Origin: an uncultured Eubacteriales bacterium
Lineage (GTDB): Bacteria > Bacillota > Clostridia > Oscillospirales > Acutalibacteraceae
Assembly (NCBI GenBank): GCA_934445035.1
Contig: CAKSDI010000003.1
Coordinates: 1-64,000, forward strand
Direction of reading: 5' to 3'
DNA: 64,000 bases
Numbering within the stretch: the first letter of the stretch is position 1; every line of letters begins with the position of its first letter. Positions 36,134 to 45,405 of the stretch are shown piece by piece. Both the position numbers and the translations under genes were made by a program. The notes beneath the pieces are model-generated. The model saw only the letters and a list, made by a program, of their open reading frames with translations. It did no database searches and was not told the origin of the DNA.

Positions 36134-36844
36134 TCACCTTTCTTTTTTATCCGAAAAATAATCGTTTATCCCGCAATAGACGGCAAATGCCATCTGCGAT
36201 TGATATTCTTCGCTTTTAAGCTTTTTAAGCTCGCTGTTATTGCTGATAAAGCCGCATTCCACTATCACTGCTGGAACTTTGGCATTATATAATAAATATG
36301 TACTTTTAGTGCCTTTTTTAATAACTCTTTCGTTATCCTTTTGAAGTTTTGATGAAATCGAATTCTGAATGCAATTTCCAAGATCCGCCGCCTCTTTGAA
36401 ATCGGGCGAATAAAACACCTGCGCGCCCTTTGCCGATGAAGCGGTAAATTTATTTAAATGAATACTGACATATATTGCATTAGGATATTTTTTCATAAGC
36501 GCAAGCCTTGTTTCAAGATCGCTTTTTTTATTATATTTATCCGAATCCGATTCGTCGGTATCCACATCGGAGCTTCTTGTCATAACGGTCTTATAACCGC
36601 CGAATTCTAATTGATCTCTTAATTTGAGAGATATCGCAAGATTTATATTTTTTTCCACAGTTCCGTCTTGTGCTACCGCGCCGCCGTCATAACCCCCGTG
36701 GCCGGGATCGATTATCACGGTTTTCCTTGTATCGTTTTCGACTTTTGATGATGAGGTTTTTGAAACCACTGTAAAAACGCTGCAAAGCACGCATATCACG
36801 GCAAGCATTGAAAACTGAAAAGTGAATTTTTTTATATGTTTCAT
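36134..36844 (-). CDS. cwlD: N-acetylmuramoyl-L-alanine amidase, CwlD-like
   Basis: A 236-residue secreted Amidase_3 protein, the length of CwlD. A basic start and hydrophobic core (about 8-26) form a signal peptide or anchor. The catalytic domain has VIIDPGHGGYDGGA (zinc ligand His), EKNINLAISLKLRDQL, VYVSIHLNKF (zinc ligand His) and VIVECGFISNNSE (catalytic Glu). In spore formers CwlD makes the muramic-delta-lactam of the spore cortex. The symbol rests on length, motifs and the sporulating context; another cell-wall amidase remains possible. It lies 6 bases before radA. Confidence 0.78.
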   Translation of the reverse strand: MKHIKKFTFQFSMLAVICVLCSVFTVVSKTSSSKVENDTRKTVIIDPGHGGYDGGAVAQDGTVEKNINLAISLKLRDQLEFGGYKTVMTRSSDVDTDESDSDKYNKKSDLETRLALMKKYPNAIYVSIHLNKFTASSAKGAQVFYSPDFKEAADLGNCIQNSISSKLQKDNERVIKKGTKSTYLLYNAKVPAVIVECGFISNNSELKKLKSEEYQSQMAFAVYCGINDYFSDKKER

Positions 36845-36900
36845 CGGGACACTCCTTAAAACTCGGCTTTCATAATTTTATGTCCCCGATATGAAACTTA

Positions 36901-37419
36901 TCACAAAATCAATTCATATAATAGGAACTCGGTCGTTCCCGTATTTTCCGCGTACCACCTTTTTTTATCTCTTTTTATAAATCCTGATTTCTCATATAAC
37001 CTTTGGGCAGGCTTGTTTGACATAAGCGCGTCTAACCGCACGGATTTTTTCTCTGCTTTTTTACTTTTCTCTATTATCGCTCGAACAGCAAACCTTGCAA
37101 GTCCGCTTTTTTGATGTTCGGGAGATACGCCAAGAAGATGAATCACGGTTACTTCCTCATCATTAAACTGCCTTGACCAAGCGACATTATGATAATCGGC
37201 ATTTTGGCAAGTTAAAGCCAATGCCGAAATAATCAATCCGTTTTCTTCGCTGTAAAACATTTCACCCGATTCAATATAATTTTTTATAATTTCGTCTGTC
37301 GGATAAACTCCGTAAATCCAGCGGGCATATTTTTCTATTCCGACCGTGTTTTCACAAAGATTTTTATAGAAGCTTTTTATCCTTTCAAAATCACTTAAAT
37401 CGGCTTTTAACAATTCCAT
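36901..37419 (-). CDS. GNAT family N-acetyltransferase
   Basis: A 172-residue GNAT acetyltransferase. The acetyl-CoA motif A is seen in VIHLLGVSPEHQKSGLARFAVRAII (a Q-x-x-G-x-A loop) and motif B in KPAQRLYEKSGFIKRDK. The fold spans the whole protein. The substrate is unknown. ATG at 37419 follows TGAGGAA. It lies 12 bases after the CmpB-like gene, apparently in one transcript running 38760 to 36901. Confidence 0.85.
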   Translation of the reverse strand: MELLKADLSDFERIKSFYKNLCENTVGIEKYARWIYGVYPTDEIIKNYIESGEMFYSEENGLIISALALTCQNADYHNVAWSRQFNDEEVTVIHLLGVSPEHQKSGLARFAVRAIIEKSKKAEKKSVRLDALMSNKPAQRLYEKSGFIKRDKKRWYAENTGTTEFLLYELIL

Positions 37420-37431
37420 TTTAATTCCTCA

Positions 37432-38007
37432 TTAATAAGTTATAGGTTTTCTGAAAAATAAACTTAAGATCATATCGATCAAAAGTATTAATAATCCCGA
37501 CGCGCAAACAATTCTTGTTAAATTTTTATTTGTTTTATTAAATAATTTGTAAGCGGTAGGCTCAATTATGTAATGAAATAAAAGTCCTAAAAGTGCAAAG
37601 CTTATAACGCTCCGAAAACAGATTATGCCCTTTATATTTAAAAACAGTCCGCGGTAATCCCACAACCTCATATTGAAAAATTTTATCGAAATTATTCCGA
37701 TAATATATTCAACTACACCTGTGATACCTGCGCAGAGTAAAAACAGCGTTAAAGGCTGTTTTTTAAAAGGCTTCATCGCATAAATTCCGAGCGCGCCGAT
37801 ACCGTATATCGGAAGCCATGGCCCGTAAAGCACGCCGCGGTTACGAAGCATTCCCTCTGTTATCCAATAAAAGGCTTCCTCATAAACCCAGCCGACAAAA
37901 CAGCCTATAATAAATATCATAAATAGATAGCACAAAAAATCTATTTTTAAAAGCTTTTCCTCTAAATTGTTTGAAACTTGTTTTTTTACATTTACCAAAT
38001 TTCTCAA
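37432..38007 (-). CDS. CmpB-like putative ABC transporter permease, multi-pass membrane protein
   Basis: A 191-residue polytopic membrane protein with about five hydrophobic segments. The block CFVGWVYEEAFYWITEGMLRNRG followed by LYGPWLPIYGIGALG is characteristic of the PF06541 (CmpB) family, annotated as putative ABC transporter permeases although the function is unproven. The frame has no ATG near the start: TTG at 38007 or TTG at 37998 are the candidates, with AAAGG just upstream. It sits between two GNAT-type genes. Confidence 0.78.
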   Translation of the reverse strand: MRNLVNVKKQVSNNLEEKLLKIDFLCYLFMIFIIGCFVGWVYEEAFYWITEGMLRNRGVLYGPWLPIYGIGALGIYAMKPFKKQPLTLFLLCAGITGVVEYIIGIISIKFFNMRLWDYRGLFLNIKGIICFRSVISFALLGLLFHYIIEPTAYKLFNKTNKNLTRIVCASGLLILLIDMILSLFFRKPITY

Positions 38008-38019
38008 ACCTTTTTAAAT

Positions 38020-38760
38020 TTATTTTCCGGCGAGAGCTAAAAATTTCTTATCCGACTGTATACTTTGAGTTAAAAACTTTCCGTCTTTAAAAAGCGCGTA
38101 AGTCGTTACGGGTGCAGGCACATTCTGTGCCGACTGCTTATCGGTGATGTGGATAACCTTAAGCGGTATACCGTTTTCCTTTGAGACCTCCTGAATTCTC
38201 GGCACCCAATAATATGTAAACGGGCACTGGTCGGTATAATAAAGGACAAAGCCGCTGCCTTCGGTTACCTGAGATTTGGCACAGTCTTTAAATTTAGGCG
38301 GCTTTGCGCCGTCTTTTATAGGCAGATACATAAGCGATATTCCGCTTTGTGTTACATCGGCGATTTTAAATCCCTTATAGGAAAGATATTTCGGATCGGC
38401 TAAAAATTCTTTTTTTCTGCCCTCGCTTGACAAGATACAAATTCCGTTTTTATTATTCTTAACGGCATTTTCGATACATTCATTCATAAGATCATTGGAA
38501 TATCCTTGACCTTTCATAGCGCCTGCTATCCAAAGGCAGTTAATAAATATATACCCGTCAGCCTCTATCGGCACCCAGGCATTTTCAGCAGGAATATATT
38601 CTATAAAGCATTTTCCGCGCTCTTCGCTGCGATAAAAAACAAGCCCCTCATCAAACCTCTTTTTGAGCCATTCTTTTTTAGCAATGCTCTGCTTGCCCGA
38701 CATTGCACAGCAAATATGTTCTTTATCGATATTTTCCTTAGTGATCCTTATATAATTCAT
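38020..38760 (-). CDS. GNAT acetyltransferase with C-terminal YoaP-like domain
   Basis: A 246-residue two-domain protein. Residues about 1-140 are a GNAT domain (IRITKENID, FIEYIPAENAW, INCLWIAGAMKGQGYSNDLMNE as the acetyl-CoA loop). Residues about 170-246 look thioredoxin-like, with YYTDQCPFTYYW and VTTYALFKDGKFL, as in YoaP proteins; only one Cys is present in the CPFT motif. ATG at 38760 is chosen because GGGGAGAGA lies just upstream; the extension to 38793 is not needed. The substrate is unknown. Confidence 0.8.
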   Translation of the reverse strand: MNYIRITKENIDKEHICCAMSGKQSIAKKEWLKKRFDEGLVFYRSEERGKCFIEYIPAENAWVPIEADGYIFINCLWIAGAMKGQGYSNDLMNECIENAVKNNKNGICILSSEGRKKEFLADPKYLSYKGFKIADVTQSGISLMYLPIKDGAKPPKFKDCAKSQVTEGSGFVLYYTDQCPFTYYWVPRIQEVSKENGIPLKVIHITDKQSAQNVPAPVTTYALFKDGKFLTQSIQSDKKFLALAGK

Positions 38761-38838
38761 ATAACTCTCTCCCCTATATAATTTATTATACATATTTGTC
38801 GATTTTTAGTCAATAGTGTAAGAAAATCGGAGGAGATA

Positions 38839-38867
38839 TTGAAAACATACTTATTTTGTGGTAAAAT
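38839..38867 (+). promoter_or_regulatory. Promoter of the mnmA operon
   Basis: -35 TTGAAA (38839-38844), 17 bases, -10 TAAAAT (38862-38867). The ATG of mnmA follows at 38906. Confidence 0.8.
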
Positions 38868-38905
38868 AATCTGAAATGAAATTTTATCGGAGGTTAAAAC
38901 CGATT

Positions 38906-39988
38906 ATGAATAATAAAAAGGCACTTATTGCAATGAGCGGAGGGGTGGACAGCTCCGTTGCGGCTTATCTTACTTTAAAAGCGGGATATGAATGCATGGG
39001 CACCACTATGCGTCTTTACAGAAATAACGATATCGGGCTAAATAGCTTTCACACCTGTTGTTCTCAAAAGGATATTGACGATGCCGCCGAAGTGGCTTTT
39101 TCTCTCGGAATTCCCTATGAAGTGCTTGATTTCACATTTGATTTTAAAGAAAAAATCATAGAAAAGTTTATTAGAACCTATGAAAGCGGCGGAACGCCTA
39201 ACCCTTGTATCGACTGCAATAAATATATGAAATTTGATAAGCTTTTAAAATTTGCCGAAGAAAAAGGAATGGACTATATCGTTACAGGTCATTACGCTAA
39301 AATAGAGCAGCAGGAAAACGGAAGATTTTTGCTGAAAAAAGCCGAAGATCTTTCAAAAGACCAAAGCTATGTTCTGTATAATCTCACTCAGGAGCAATTA
39401 AAGCATATTTTGTTGCCGCTCGGCAATATGTCAAAATCGGAAACGAGAAAAATAGCAACGGAAAACGGATTTACAAATTCCGATAAGCCCGATTCGCAGG
39501 ATATCTGCTTTGTTCCCGACGGCGACTATGTGAAATTTATGGAAAACTACACGGGCAAAAAATACCCCGATGGCAATTATATGAGCGCCGATAATAAGGT
39601 TTTGGGCAGACATAAGGGCGCCGTGAGATATACTATCGGGCAAAGAAAAGGACTCGGAATCGCATTAGGAGAGCCTGCGTTCGTTTATAAAAAGGATATG
39701 GAACAAAACGAGGTATTTATCGGCAAAGAAGACCTGCTTTTTAAAAAGGCGCTTATTGCAGACGAGCTTAATTGGATAGCTTTTGATAAATGCGAAAAGC
39801 CTATAAAAGTAAAAGCAAAAACAAGATACCGCCAGCGTGAGCAGAGCGCCACAGTTACCCCGATAGACGATAATTCCGTTAAAATAGAATTTGACGAGCC
39901 TCAGCGCGCTATAACCGTGGGCCAGGCAGTAGTTATGTACGACGGAGATATCGTTGTCGGAGGAGGAACCATTAAAGAGGTTCTTTAA
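38906..39988 (+). CDS. mnmA: tRNA-specific 2-thiouridylase MnmA
   Basis: A 360-residue MnmA that adds sulfur to U34 of Lys, Glu and Gln tRNAs. The PP-loop SGGVDSS is at residues 11-17. The catalytic cysteines are in GTPNPCIDCNKYMKF and QDICFVPDGDY. C-terminal GQRKGLGIALGEPAFV and PQRAITVGQAVVMYDGD are the usual blocks. ATG at 38906 is preferred: the in-frame ATG at 38876 has no ribosome site, while CGGAGG lies between the two. It heads a four-gene tRNA modification operon and may draw sulfur from the cysteine desulfurase encoded two genes on. Confidence 0.95.
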   Translation: MNNKKALIAMSGGVDSSVAAYLTLKAGYECMGTTMRLYRNNDIGLNSFHTCCSQKDIDDAAEVAFSLGIPYEVLDFTFDFKEKIIEKFIRTYESGGTPNPCIDCNKYMKFDKLLKFAEEKGMDYIVTGHYAKIEQQENGRFLLKKAEDLSKDQSYVLYNLTQEQLKHILLPLGNMSKSETRKIATENGFTNSDKPDSQDICFVPDGDYVKFMENYTGKKYPDGNYMSADNKVLGRHKGAVRYTIGQRKGLGIALGEPAFVYKKDMEQNEVFIGKEDLLFKKALIADELNWIAFDKCEKPIKVKAKTRYRQREQSATVTPIDDNSVKIEFDEPQRAITVGQAVVMYDGDIVVGGGTIKEVL

Positions 39989-40000
39989 ATCGGAGGAAAA

Positions 40001-40732
40001 ATGATAACACAATTTTCAAGAACGGAACTTGAATACGGAAAAGAAGCGCTTGATAAGCTTTATAATTCCAAAATCGCGGTATTCGGTATCGGCGGAGTCG
40101 GCAGTTATGCGGCGGAAAGCTTAGTTCGTGCGGGAGTTAAAAAAATCGATCTTATCGATAATGATACAGTCTGCCTTACCAATATAAACAGGCAGCTTTT
40201 TGCCCTGCATTCAACTGTAGGACTTGATAAGACCTGCGCTGCAAAGCAAAGGCTTTTGGATATTAACCCTAATGCGGAAATAACCTGCAGAAATTTATTT
40301 TACGGCAAGGAAACGGAAAACGAGATCGACTTTTCCGAGTTTGACTATATTATCGACGCTATTGATACAGTTTCTTCTAAAATATTGATAGCTCAAAACG
40401 CGAAGATCGCTAATGTTCCGCTAATAAGTGCTATGGGCGCCGGAAATAAGCTTGACCCTACCGCATTTGAGGTGACGGATATTTATAAAACCGCCGTTTG
40501 CCCTCTTGCAAAGGTTATGAGAACGGAGCTTAAAAAGCGCGGCATAAAAAAGCTTAAAGTGGTATATTCGAAAGAGCTTCCGCTTAAACCTAAAGAAATT
40601 TCCGAGGAAAAAAGCGCTAAAAGGCAGATACCCGGCAGCAATCCGTTTGTTCCGCCGGTCGTCGGATTGATAATCGCCTCGGAAGTTGTAAAGGATATCA
40701 CGGGAATTAAAGGAAGAGGTTTGGGAATATGA
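40001..40732 (+). CDS. tcdA: tRNA threonylcarbamoyladenosine dehydratase (TcdA, ThiF family)
   Basis: A 243-residue ThiF/E1-like enzyme that cyclises t6A37 to ct6A in ANN-reading tRNAs. The nucleotide motif IAVFGIGGVGSYAAESLVRAG is near residue 30-50, followed by DNDTVCLTNINRQ, DYIIDAIDTVSSK and AMGAGNKLDPT. VCPLAKVMRTELKKRGI and the closing IIASEVVKDI match TcdA/CsdL proteins. AAATCGGAGGAAAA precedes ATG. It starts 12 bases after mnmA and overlaps the desulfurase gene by 4 bases (ATGA). Confidence 0.92.
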   Translation: MITQFSRTELEYGKEALDKLYNSKIAVFGIGGVGSYAAESLVRAGVKKIDLIDNDTVCLTNINRQLFALHSTVGLDKTCAAKQRLLDINPNAEITCRNLFYGKETENEIDFSEFDYIIDAIDTVSSKILIAQNAKIANVPLISAMGAGNKLDPTAFEVTDIYKTAVCPLAKVMRTELKKRGIKKLKVVYSKELPLKPKEISEEKSAKRQIPGSNPFVPPVVGLIIASEVVKDITGIKGRGLGI

Positions 40733-41850
40733 TTTATCTTGATTATTCTGCCAACACTCCGGCAGATGAAAAAGTTTTAGAATCATTTGTAGATACGGAA
40801 AAAAGCTTTACGGCAAATCCTAATTCCACCCATATTACAGGCAAAAAAGCCGCCGAAAAAATGGCGGAAACCATTGACAAAACCGCAAAACTTTTAAATA
40901 TTGCTCCCTCACAGATAATTTACACTTCGGGTGCGAGCGAATCTAATAACACGGCTATAAAGGGCATAGCGAGAATGTCAAGAAAAAGAGGAAAGCATAT
41001 AATTTCCACTCCGCTTGAGCATTCGTCTGTCAGCGGGTGCTTAACTTATCTGCAGGAAACAGGATATGACATTGATCTTTTATCTATCGGGCGCGACGGC
41101 AGGATAGACACAGAAGAGCTTAAATCCCTGCTTAGAAATGATACAGTACTTTTTTGTGTCACGGCGGTGGATTCGGAGCTCGGAACTATTCAGCCTATTT
41201 CTGAAATTTCCGAAATTTTAAAAGACTTTCCCGACTGCCGCTTTCACTGCGACGCAACGCAGGCAATAGGAAAGATACCCTTTGATTTCAGCCTTTGCGA
41301 CACCGCATCATTTGCTCCGCATAAATTTTACGGACTTAACGGCTGCGGCGTTTTAATAAAGAAAAACAATGTAACATTTGAGCCTTTGATTCACGGAGGC
41401 AGCAGCACAACTCCTTACAGAAGCGGCACTCCTGCCCTATCCCTTGCCGTTTCAACTCTCACAGCGCTCGAAACTGCTTTTAACGAAAGAGAAGAAAGAT
41501 ATAAAAAGGTAAAAGGATTAAACGACGATTTAAGAGAATTTTTTAAATCCTACGGCGAAGTTAGAATAAACAGTCCTAAAGACTGCGTGCCTCATATTCT
41601 CAATATCAGCGTGAACAATATCAAAGCCACCGCATTTCAGCAGATGTTAAGCGAAAAGGGCGTGTGCGTATCCGTTAAATCCGCCTGCTCGGCTGACGGA
41701 ATGCCTTCAAGAGCGGTGTATGCAGTAAGCCGCGACAGGAAAAATGCGCTTTCCTCTTTCAGAATAAGTTTAAGCCACCTAACAACGCAAAAAGAAATTG
41801 ATGATTTCAAAGAAATATTTGATGACCTTATAAGAGAAAATTTACGGTGA
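40729..41850 (+). CDS. Cysteine desulfurase, NifS/IscS-like
   Basis: A 373-residue class V PLP enzyme that transfers sulfur from cysteine to acceptor proteins. Landmarks: YLDYSANTP at the N-terminus, TSGASESNNTAIKG (67-80), HCDATQAIGK, the PLP lysine Lys199 in APHKFYGLNG, and the persulfide Cys320 in SVKSACSADG. Its placement between tRNA sulfur or modification enzymes (overlapping tcdA, 5 bases before the ttcA-like gene) suggests it feeds tRNA thiolation rather than general Fe-S assembly. Confidence 0.93.
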   Translation: MIYLDYSANTPADEKVLESFVDTEKSFTANPNSTHITGKKAAEKMAETIDKTAKLLNIAPSQIIYTSGASESNNTAIKGIARMSRKRGKHIISTPLEHSSVSGCLTYLQETGYDIDLLSIGRDGRIDTEELKSLLRNDTVLFCVTAVDSELGTIQPISEISEILKDFPDCRFHCDATQAIGKIPFDFSLCDTASFAPHKFYGLNGCGVLIKKNNVTFEPLIHGGSSTTPYRSGTPALSLAVSTLTALETAFNEREERYKKVKGLNDDLREFFKSYGEVRINSPKDCVPHILNISVNNIKATAFQQMLSEKGVCVSVKSACSADGMPSRAVYAVSRDRKNALSSFRISLSHLTTQKEIDDFKEIFDDLIRENLR

Positions 41851-41855
41851 TATAA

Positions 41856-42728
41856 ATGAAACGACAGCTTGAAGAATATCAGAACATTGAAAGAAGCATT
41901 CAGAAAAAATTCAGAAAAACCATATGGAATCCGTTTATCGAAGCGGTCAAAAGATATAATCTTATCGAAAGCGGAGATAAGATAGCGGTATGTATTTCAG
42001 GCGGAAAAGATTCTATGCTTATGGCAAAGCTTATGCAAATGCTGAGCCGCCACAGCGATGTTCCTTTTGAACTTGTTTTTCTTGTTATGGACCCGGGATA
42101 TAATGAGATAAACCGAAATAAGATAATCGAAAACGCAAAGCTTTTAAACATACCGATAACTGTTTTTGATACCGATATTTTTGAAATAGCCAATAATACC
42201 GACAGCTCCCCCTGTTATCTCTGCGCAAGAATGCGAAGAGGATATCTCTATGCAAAAGCAAAAGAGCTTTCGTGCAATAAAATTGCTCTCGGGCACCATT
42301 TAAGCGATGTTATCGAAACGACACTGCTAGGAATGTTTTACGGCTCACAGCTCCAGGCAATGCCACCCAAAATTCACAGCAAGAATTTTGAGGGAATGGA
42401 ACTAATAAGACCGCTTTACTGCATAAATGAAGAAGATATTTTAGCATTTAAAAGGTATAACGACCTCGAATTTATCCAATGCGCCTGCCGATTCACGGAA
42501 AATTGCACTATGTGCGATAACGGCGGCGGCGGCTCTAAAAGGCAGGAAATAAAGACGCTTATAAAAAGGCTTAAAAAAGATAATCCCGAAATTGAAAGAA
42601 ATATTTTCAATAGTATTCATAAAGTCTGCCTCGATACAATGGTCGGATATAAAACAAAAGGAAAAGATTACGATTTTAACGAAATTTATAAGGATAGACA
42701 ATATAATCGGACAAATTTTCCGCTATGA
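41856..42728 (+). CDS. TtcA-like tRNA sulfurtransferase / PP-loop ATPase
   Basis: A 290-residue PP-loop ATPase of the TtcA/TilS group. The PP-loop is VCISGGKDSMLMAK (near residue 48). A CxxC pair sits in SPCYLCARMRRGYLY, and a Cys-rich block QCACRFTENCTMCDNGGGGSKR follows, suiting an Fe-S-dependent tRNA thiolation enzyme such as TtcA (2-thiocytidine, C32). The GHHLSDVIETTLL block is also typical. The position after a cysteine desulfurase supports sulfur transfer. The strict TtcA assignment is uncertain. Confidence 0.82.
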   Translation: MKRQLEEYQNIERSIQKKFRKTIWNPFIEAVKRYNLIESGDKIAVCISGGKDSMLMAKLMQMLSRHSDVPFELVFLVMDPGYNEINRNKIIENAKLLNIPITVFDTDIFEIANNTDSSPCYLCARMRRGYLYAKAKELSCNKIALGHHLSDVIETTLLGMFYGSQLQAMPPKIHSKNFEGMELIRPLYCINEEDILAFKRYNDLEFIQCACRFTENCTMCDNGGGGSKRQEIKTLIKRLKKDNPEIERNIFNSIHKVCLDTMVGYKTKGKDYDFNEIYKDRQYNRTNFPL

Positions 42729-42763
42729 GAAGCGTTGTATCCTGATTGTATTGTCTAGGGGAT

Positions 42764-42799
42764 AAAAAAATCGGTCTGCTTTAAGCAGACCGATTTTTT
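42764..42799. terminator. Bidirectional terminator between ttcA-like gene and GH2
   Basis: A near-perfect palindrome: A-run, TCGGTCTGCTT, AAGCAGACCGA, T-run. It closes the tRNA operon on the plus strand and overlaps the 3' end of the GH2 gene on the minus strand. Confidence 0.95.
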
Positions 42800-45401
42800 A
42801 TTTTGCTCTGATTAAAATTCCGAACGGATATCTTCCGCTCTTTCTTCCGAAAACGGACAATCCGTGGCCTGATGATTCTTTTAATTTTAGCTCAAAGCTT
42901 TCTTTGGCTTTAAGTTTTTCTAAATCTTCACCTGATATTAAAGCTACGCATTTATATCCGTAAGATCCGGCCTCGTCAAGAAGATTATCTACAGGCTGAT
43001 AATGGTGAGATAAGAGACCTCTTGAATCAGCGGGGCAATCGGGTAATTCGAATTTTTTAATAGATTTATTATCTATTATAAGCTCCGCGTCGGAAGCATA
43101 AAGATATTCGTCTGTCTGAGGGAAAGAATTCGGATTTTCGCCCGGATCACAGGAATAACCCTGGAACATTTCAAGATCGCTGTGTTCTTCGCCGCTGTTT
43201 TCAAAATCGTGAGCCATAGGCTTTCTTGAAGAAGCTTCGAAAATTATTTCCAATTCATTGGCGGCCTTAAAATTCGGAATATCCTTTGAATTAACGGTGA
43301 GTGAAAACTCGCCATTATTTAGTCCGCTTATCTTATTATCCGAAACAGCTTTTATCACCCGCTCAAATTTTGCTCCTTTTAATGAAGCCGGCTGTGCTTC
43401 AAAAGCGTCTGTCCGCTCCTTTTCGATATCAAAGCAGACGCAGTTTTTCATAATTTTTTCGCCGCCTGTCAAAAGCTCAAAGGATAATATAGCCGTGGCG
43501 TTTACATCGGGGATATCGGTGCTGATAATTCCCGCGTCGGTCAGTCCGTAATCTTTAATCACAACCTCTGATCTTCCGCTGCTTGAAACAAAAGAATTAT
43601 TATCGATATCATCGATAACTTTAAACTCCCAATTTATTTCAAGCTTTTTATTATGGTTTTTATCTGAAAAGCTTGAAACAAAGAGCGGAACTTCGATCTT
43701 TTCAAAAGGCTTAACGGTTTTCATAGGCGGATAATCACAGCCTAGAAAATCCTGCGAATGAAGATCTGAAAAAGATAACCCATACTGCGAATATCCGAAA
43801 TCTTTTTTCGAATTATCTATCTTATAGTATCCGTTAAACTCGTTTACAACATCGTGAAATTCCGTGAAAACAAATCCGCAAAGCAATTCGTGGAAACGGA
43901 ATTCATTCATCATATATTTATACTGCCAGGAAATATCGCTTTCGCCAGCGTTGCCCTTAACTCCCCAAACATTTCCGCACTCGCTGTTTATGCAGGGCTC
44001 GCCTTTTGACTTAAAGCCCTCGTGGAAATTGTAAGAGGTGCCGGGATAAGTGTTATCGCAGAAATTATCCATGTCTTTTTTGACATTTTTATAGCCGTTC
44101 GCATAAAAATGAAAGCTGTTGACATCGGTAATAGTATGGTCTTTTCTGTTAGGCGAATTATCCTCTATAAGGCGCGTGGGATCAAGCGCCTTCGCTTTTT
44201 TAAAGCAGGAAACCACCCATTTAGCGGTTTCATCCTTGTATATCTTTTTGTTTGTGCCGTCGGGCTTTATATCGTCGTGCAGCAAACCCCACGACTCGTT
44301 AAATATTACCCAATAGATTGTAGACGGATGATTGCGGTCGCGCCTTATAAGCCTTTCCATTTCTATCTCATACTGCGCTTTTGCCTCTTCGCATGGCGCG
44401 CCCCAGAAGCACGGAACATCCTCCATAACAAGCATTCCGAGCTTATCCGCCCAGTAGAGCTTAAGCGGCTCTTCGACCTTTATATGAATTCTTGCAAGAT
44501 TGATATTAAGCTCCTTTAAGCGCTCGATCTCTTTTTTGCATTCCTCGTCTGACGGTAAAGTGAAATATCCTTTTGGATTAAAGGACTGATCTAGCACGCC
44601 GTTTAAAAACAGCGGTTTTCCGTTTAAAGTGATATAATTTCTCTTGTTTTTTCCGAAAAACCCGGTGCCGATTTCCCTTATTCCGAAATAGGTGTAAACA
44701 GTATCGCTTGAAACCTTTAAAGTTCCCTCATAAAGATACGGCGACTCCGGCGACCAAAGCTTAGGATCGGCTATTTTAAACTTTATCTGTGCAAAATTAT
44801 CTTTAACTTCGGCGCTGAATACTTTGCCGTCAAATTCAGCAGTAACCAAACTGCCATCTGGCGTGTTTACCGTAGTAACATCATAGGTGATATCGCCGCT
44901 TAAAGAGGTTTTTACAAAGAACTCTTCGATATAAGCGTCAGACCTTGCCTCAAGCCATACCGTCTGCCAAATTCCCGAAGCCTCGCCGTAGCTCTGCTTT
45001 CCGCGGAGCTGCTTTCTCGATTCGGAATCCGTCACCTTTACGACTATTTCATTTTCTTTCTTTTTGTCAAAGAATTTTGTTATATCGACATCAAATCTGT
45101 CGTATCCGCCCTTATGGCAGGCGGCTTTTTCACCGTTTATAAATACTTCGCTCTCGAAATCCACCGCTCCGAAGCAGAGAAAAACTCTCTCTTTTTCGGT
45201 ATCGAACTTAACGGTTCTTCTGTAATAAGCCGTTCCGAAAAAGTTTTCCCCTATTTTTGAAAGCGGAGAGCTCCAGGAAAAAGGAACTTCAATTTTTCTG
45301 TTAAATTCAGGCTTTTCAAACGAAAAATCCCAAGTCCCATTTAAATTCAACCATTCTTTTCTTTCCTTATCGGGTTGAGGAAAGCATTTTTTATTAACCA
45401 T
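42798..45401 (-). CDS. Glycoside hydrolase family 2 protein
   Basis: An 867-residue GH2 enzyme (beta-galactosidase, glucuronidase or mannosidase group). The sugar-binding N-domain has LNGTWDF and GTAYYRR. An Ig-like domain leads to a TIM barrel with acid/base Glu369 in WVIFNESWG and nucleophile Glu474 in CINSECGN; FVFTEFHDV is a later barrel block. A long beta-rich C-terminus follows (about 590-867). There is no signal peptide. Substrate class is not decided by sequence alone. It lies 4 bases after the phosphatidyltransferase gene, at the end of glycosidase operon 2. Confidence 0.88.
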   Translation of the reverse strand: MVNKKCFPQPDKERKEWLNLNGTWDFSFEKPEFNRKIEVPFSWSSPLSKIGENFFGTAYYRRTVKFDTEKERVFLCFGAVDFESEVFINGEKAACHKGGYDRFDVDITKFFDKKKENEIVVKVTDSESRKQLRGKQSYGEASGIWQTVWLEARSDAYIEEFFVKTSLSGDITYDVTTVNTPDGSLVTAEFDGKVFSAEVKDNFAQIKFKIADPKLWSPESPYLYEGTLKVSSDTVYTYFGIREIGTGFFGKNKRNYITLNGKPLFLNGVLDQSFNPKGYFTLPSDEECKKEIERLKELNINLARIHIKVEEPLKLYWADKLGMLVMEDVPCFWGAPCEEAKAQYEIEMERLIRRDRNHPSTIYWVIFNESWGLLHDDIKPDGTNKKIYKDETAKWVVSCFKKAKALDPTRLIEDNSPNRKDHTITDVNSFHFYANGYKNVKKDMDNFCDNTYPGTSYNFHEGFKSKGEPCINSECGNVWGVKGNAGESDISWQYKYMMNEFRFHELLCGFVFTEFHDVVNEFNGYYKIDNSKKDFGYSQYGLSFSDLHSQDFLGCDYPPMKTVKPFEKIEVPLFVSSFSDKNHNKKLEINWEFKVIDDIDNNSFVSSSGRSEVVIKDYGLTDAGIISTDIPDVNATAILSFELLTGGEKIMKNCVCFDIEKERTDAFEAQPASLKGAKFERVIKAVSDNKISGLNNGEFSLTVNSKDIPNFKAANELEIIFEASSRKPMAHDFENSGEEHSDLEMFQGYSCDPGENPNSFPQTDEYLYASDAELIIDNKSIKKFELPDCPADSRGLLSHHYQPVDNLLDEAGSYGYKCVALISGEDLEKLKAKESFELKLKESSGHGLSVFGRKSGRYPFGILIRAK

Positions 45402-45405
45402 AATT

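Noticed and set aside
42764..42799. Palindrome as a recombination or attachment site
   Set aside because: The A-run/stem/T-run structure is that of an intrinsic terminator between convergent genes.
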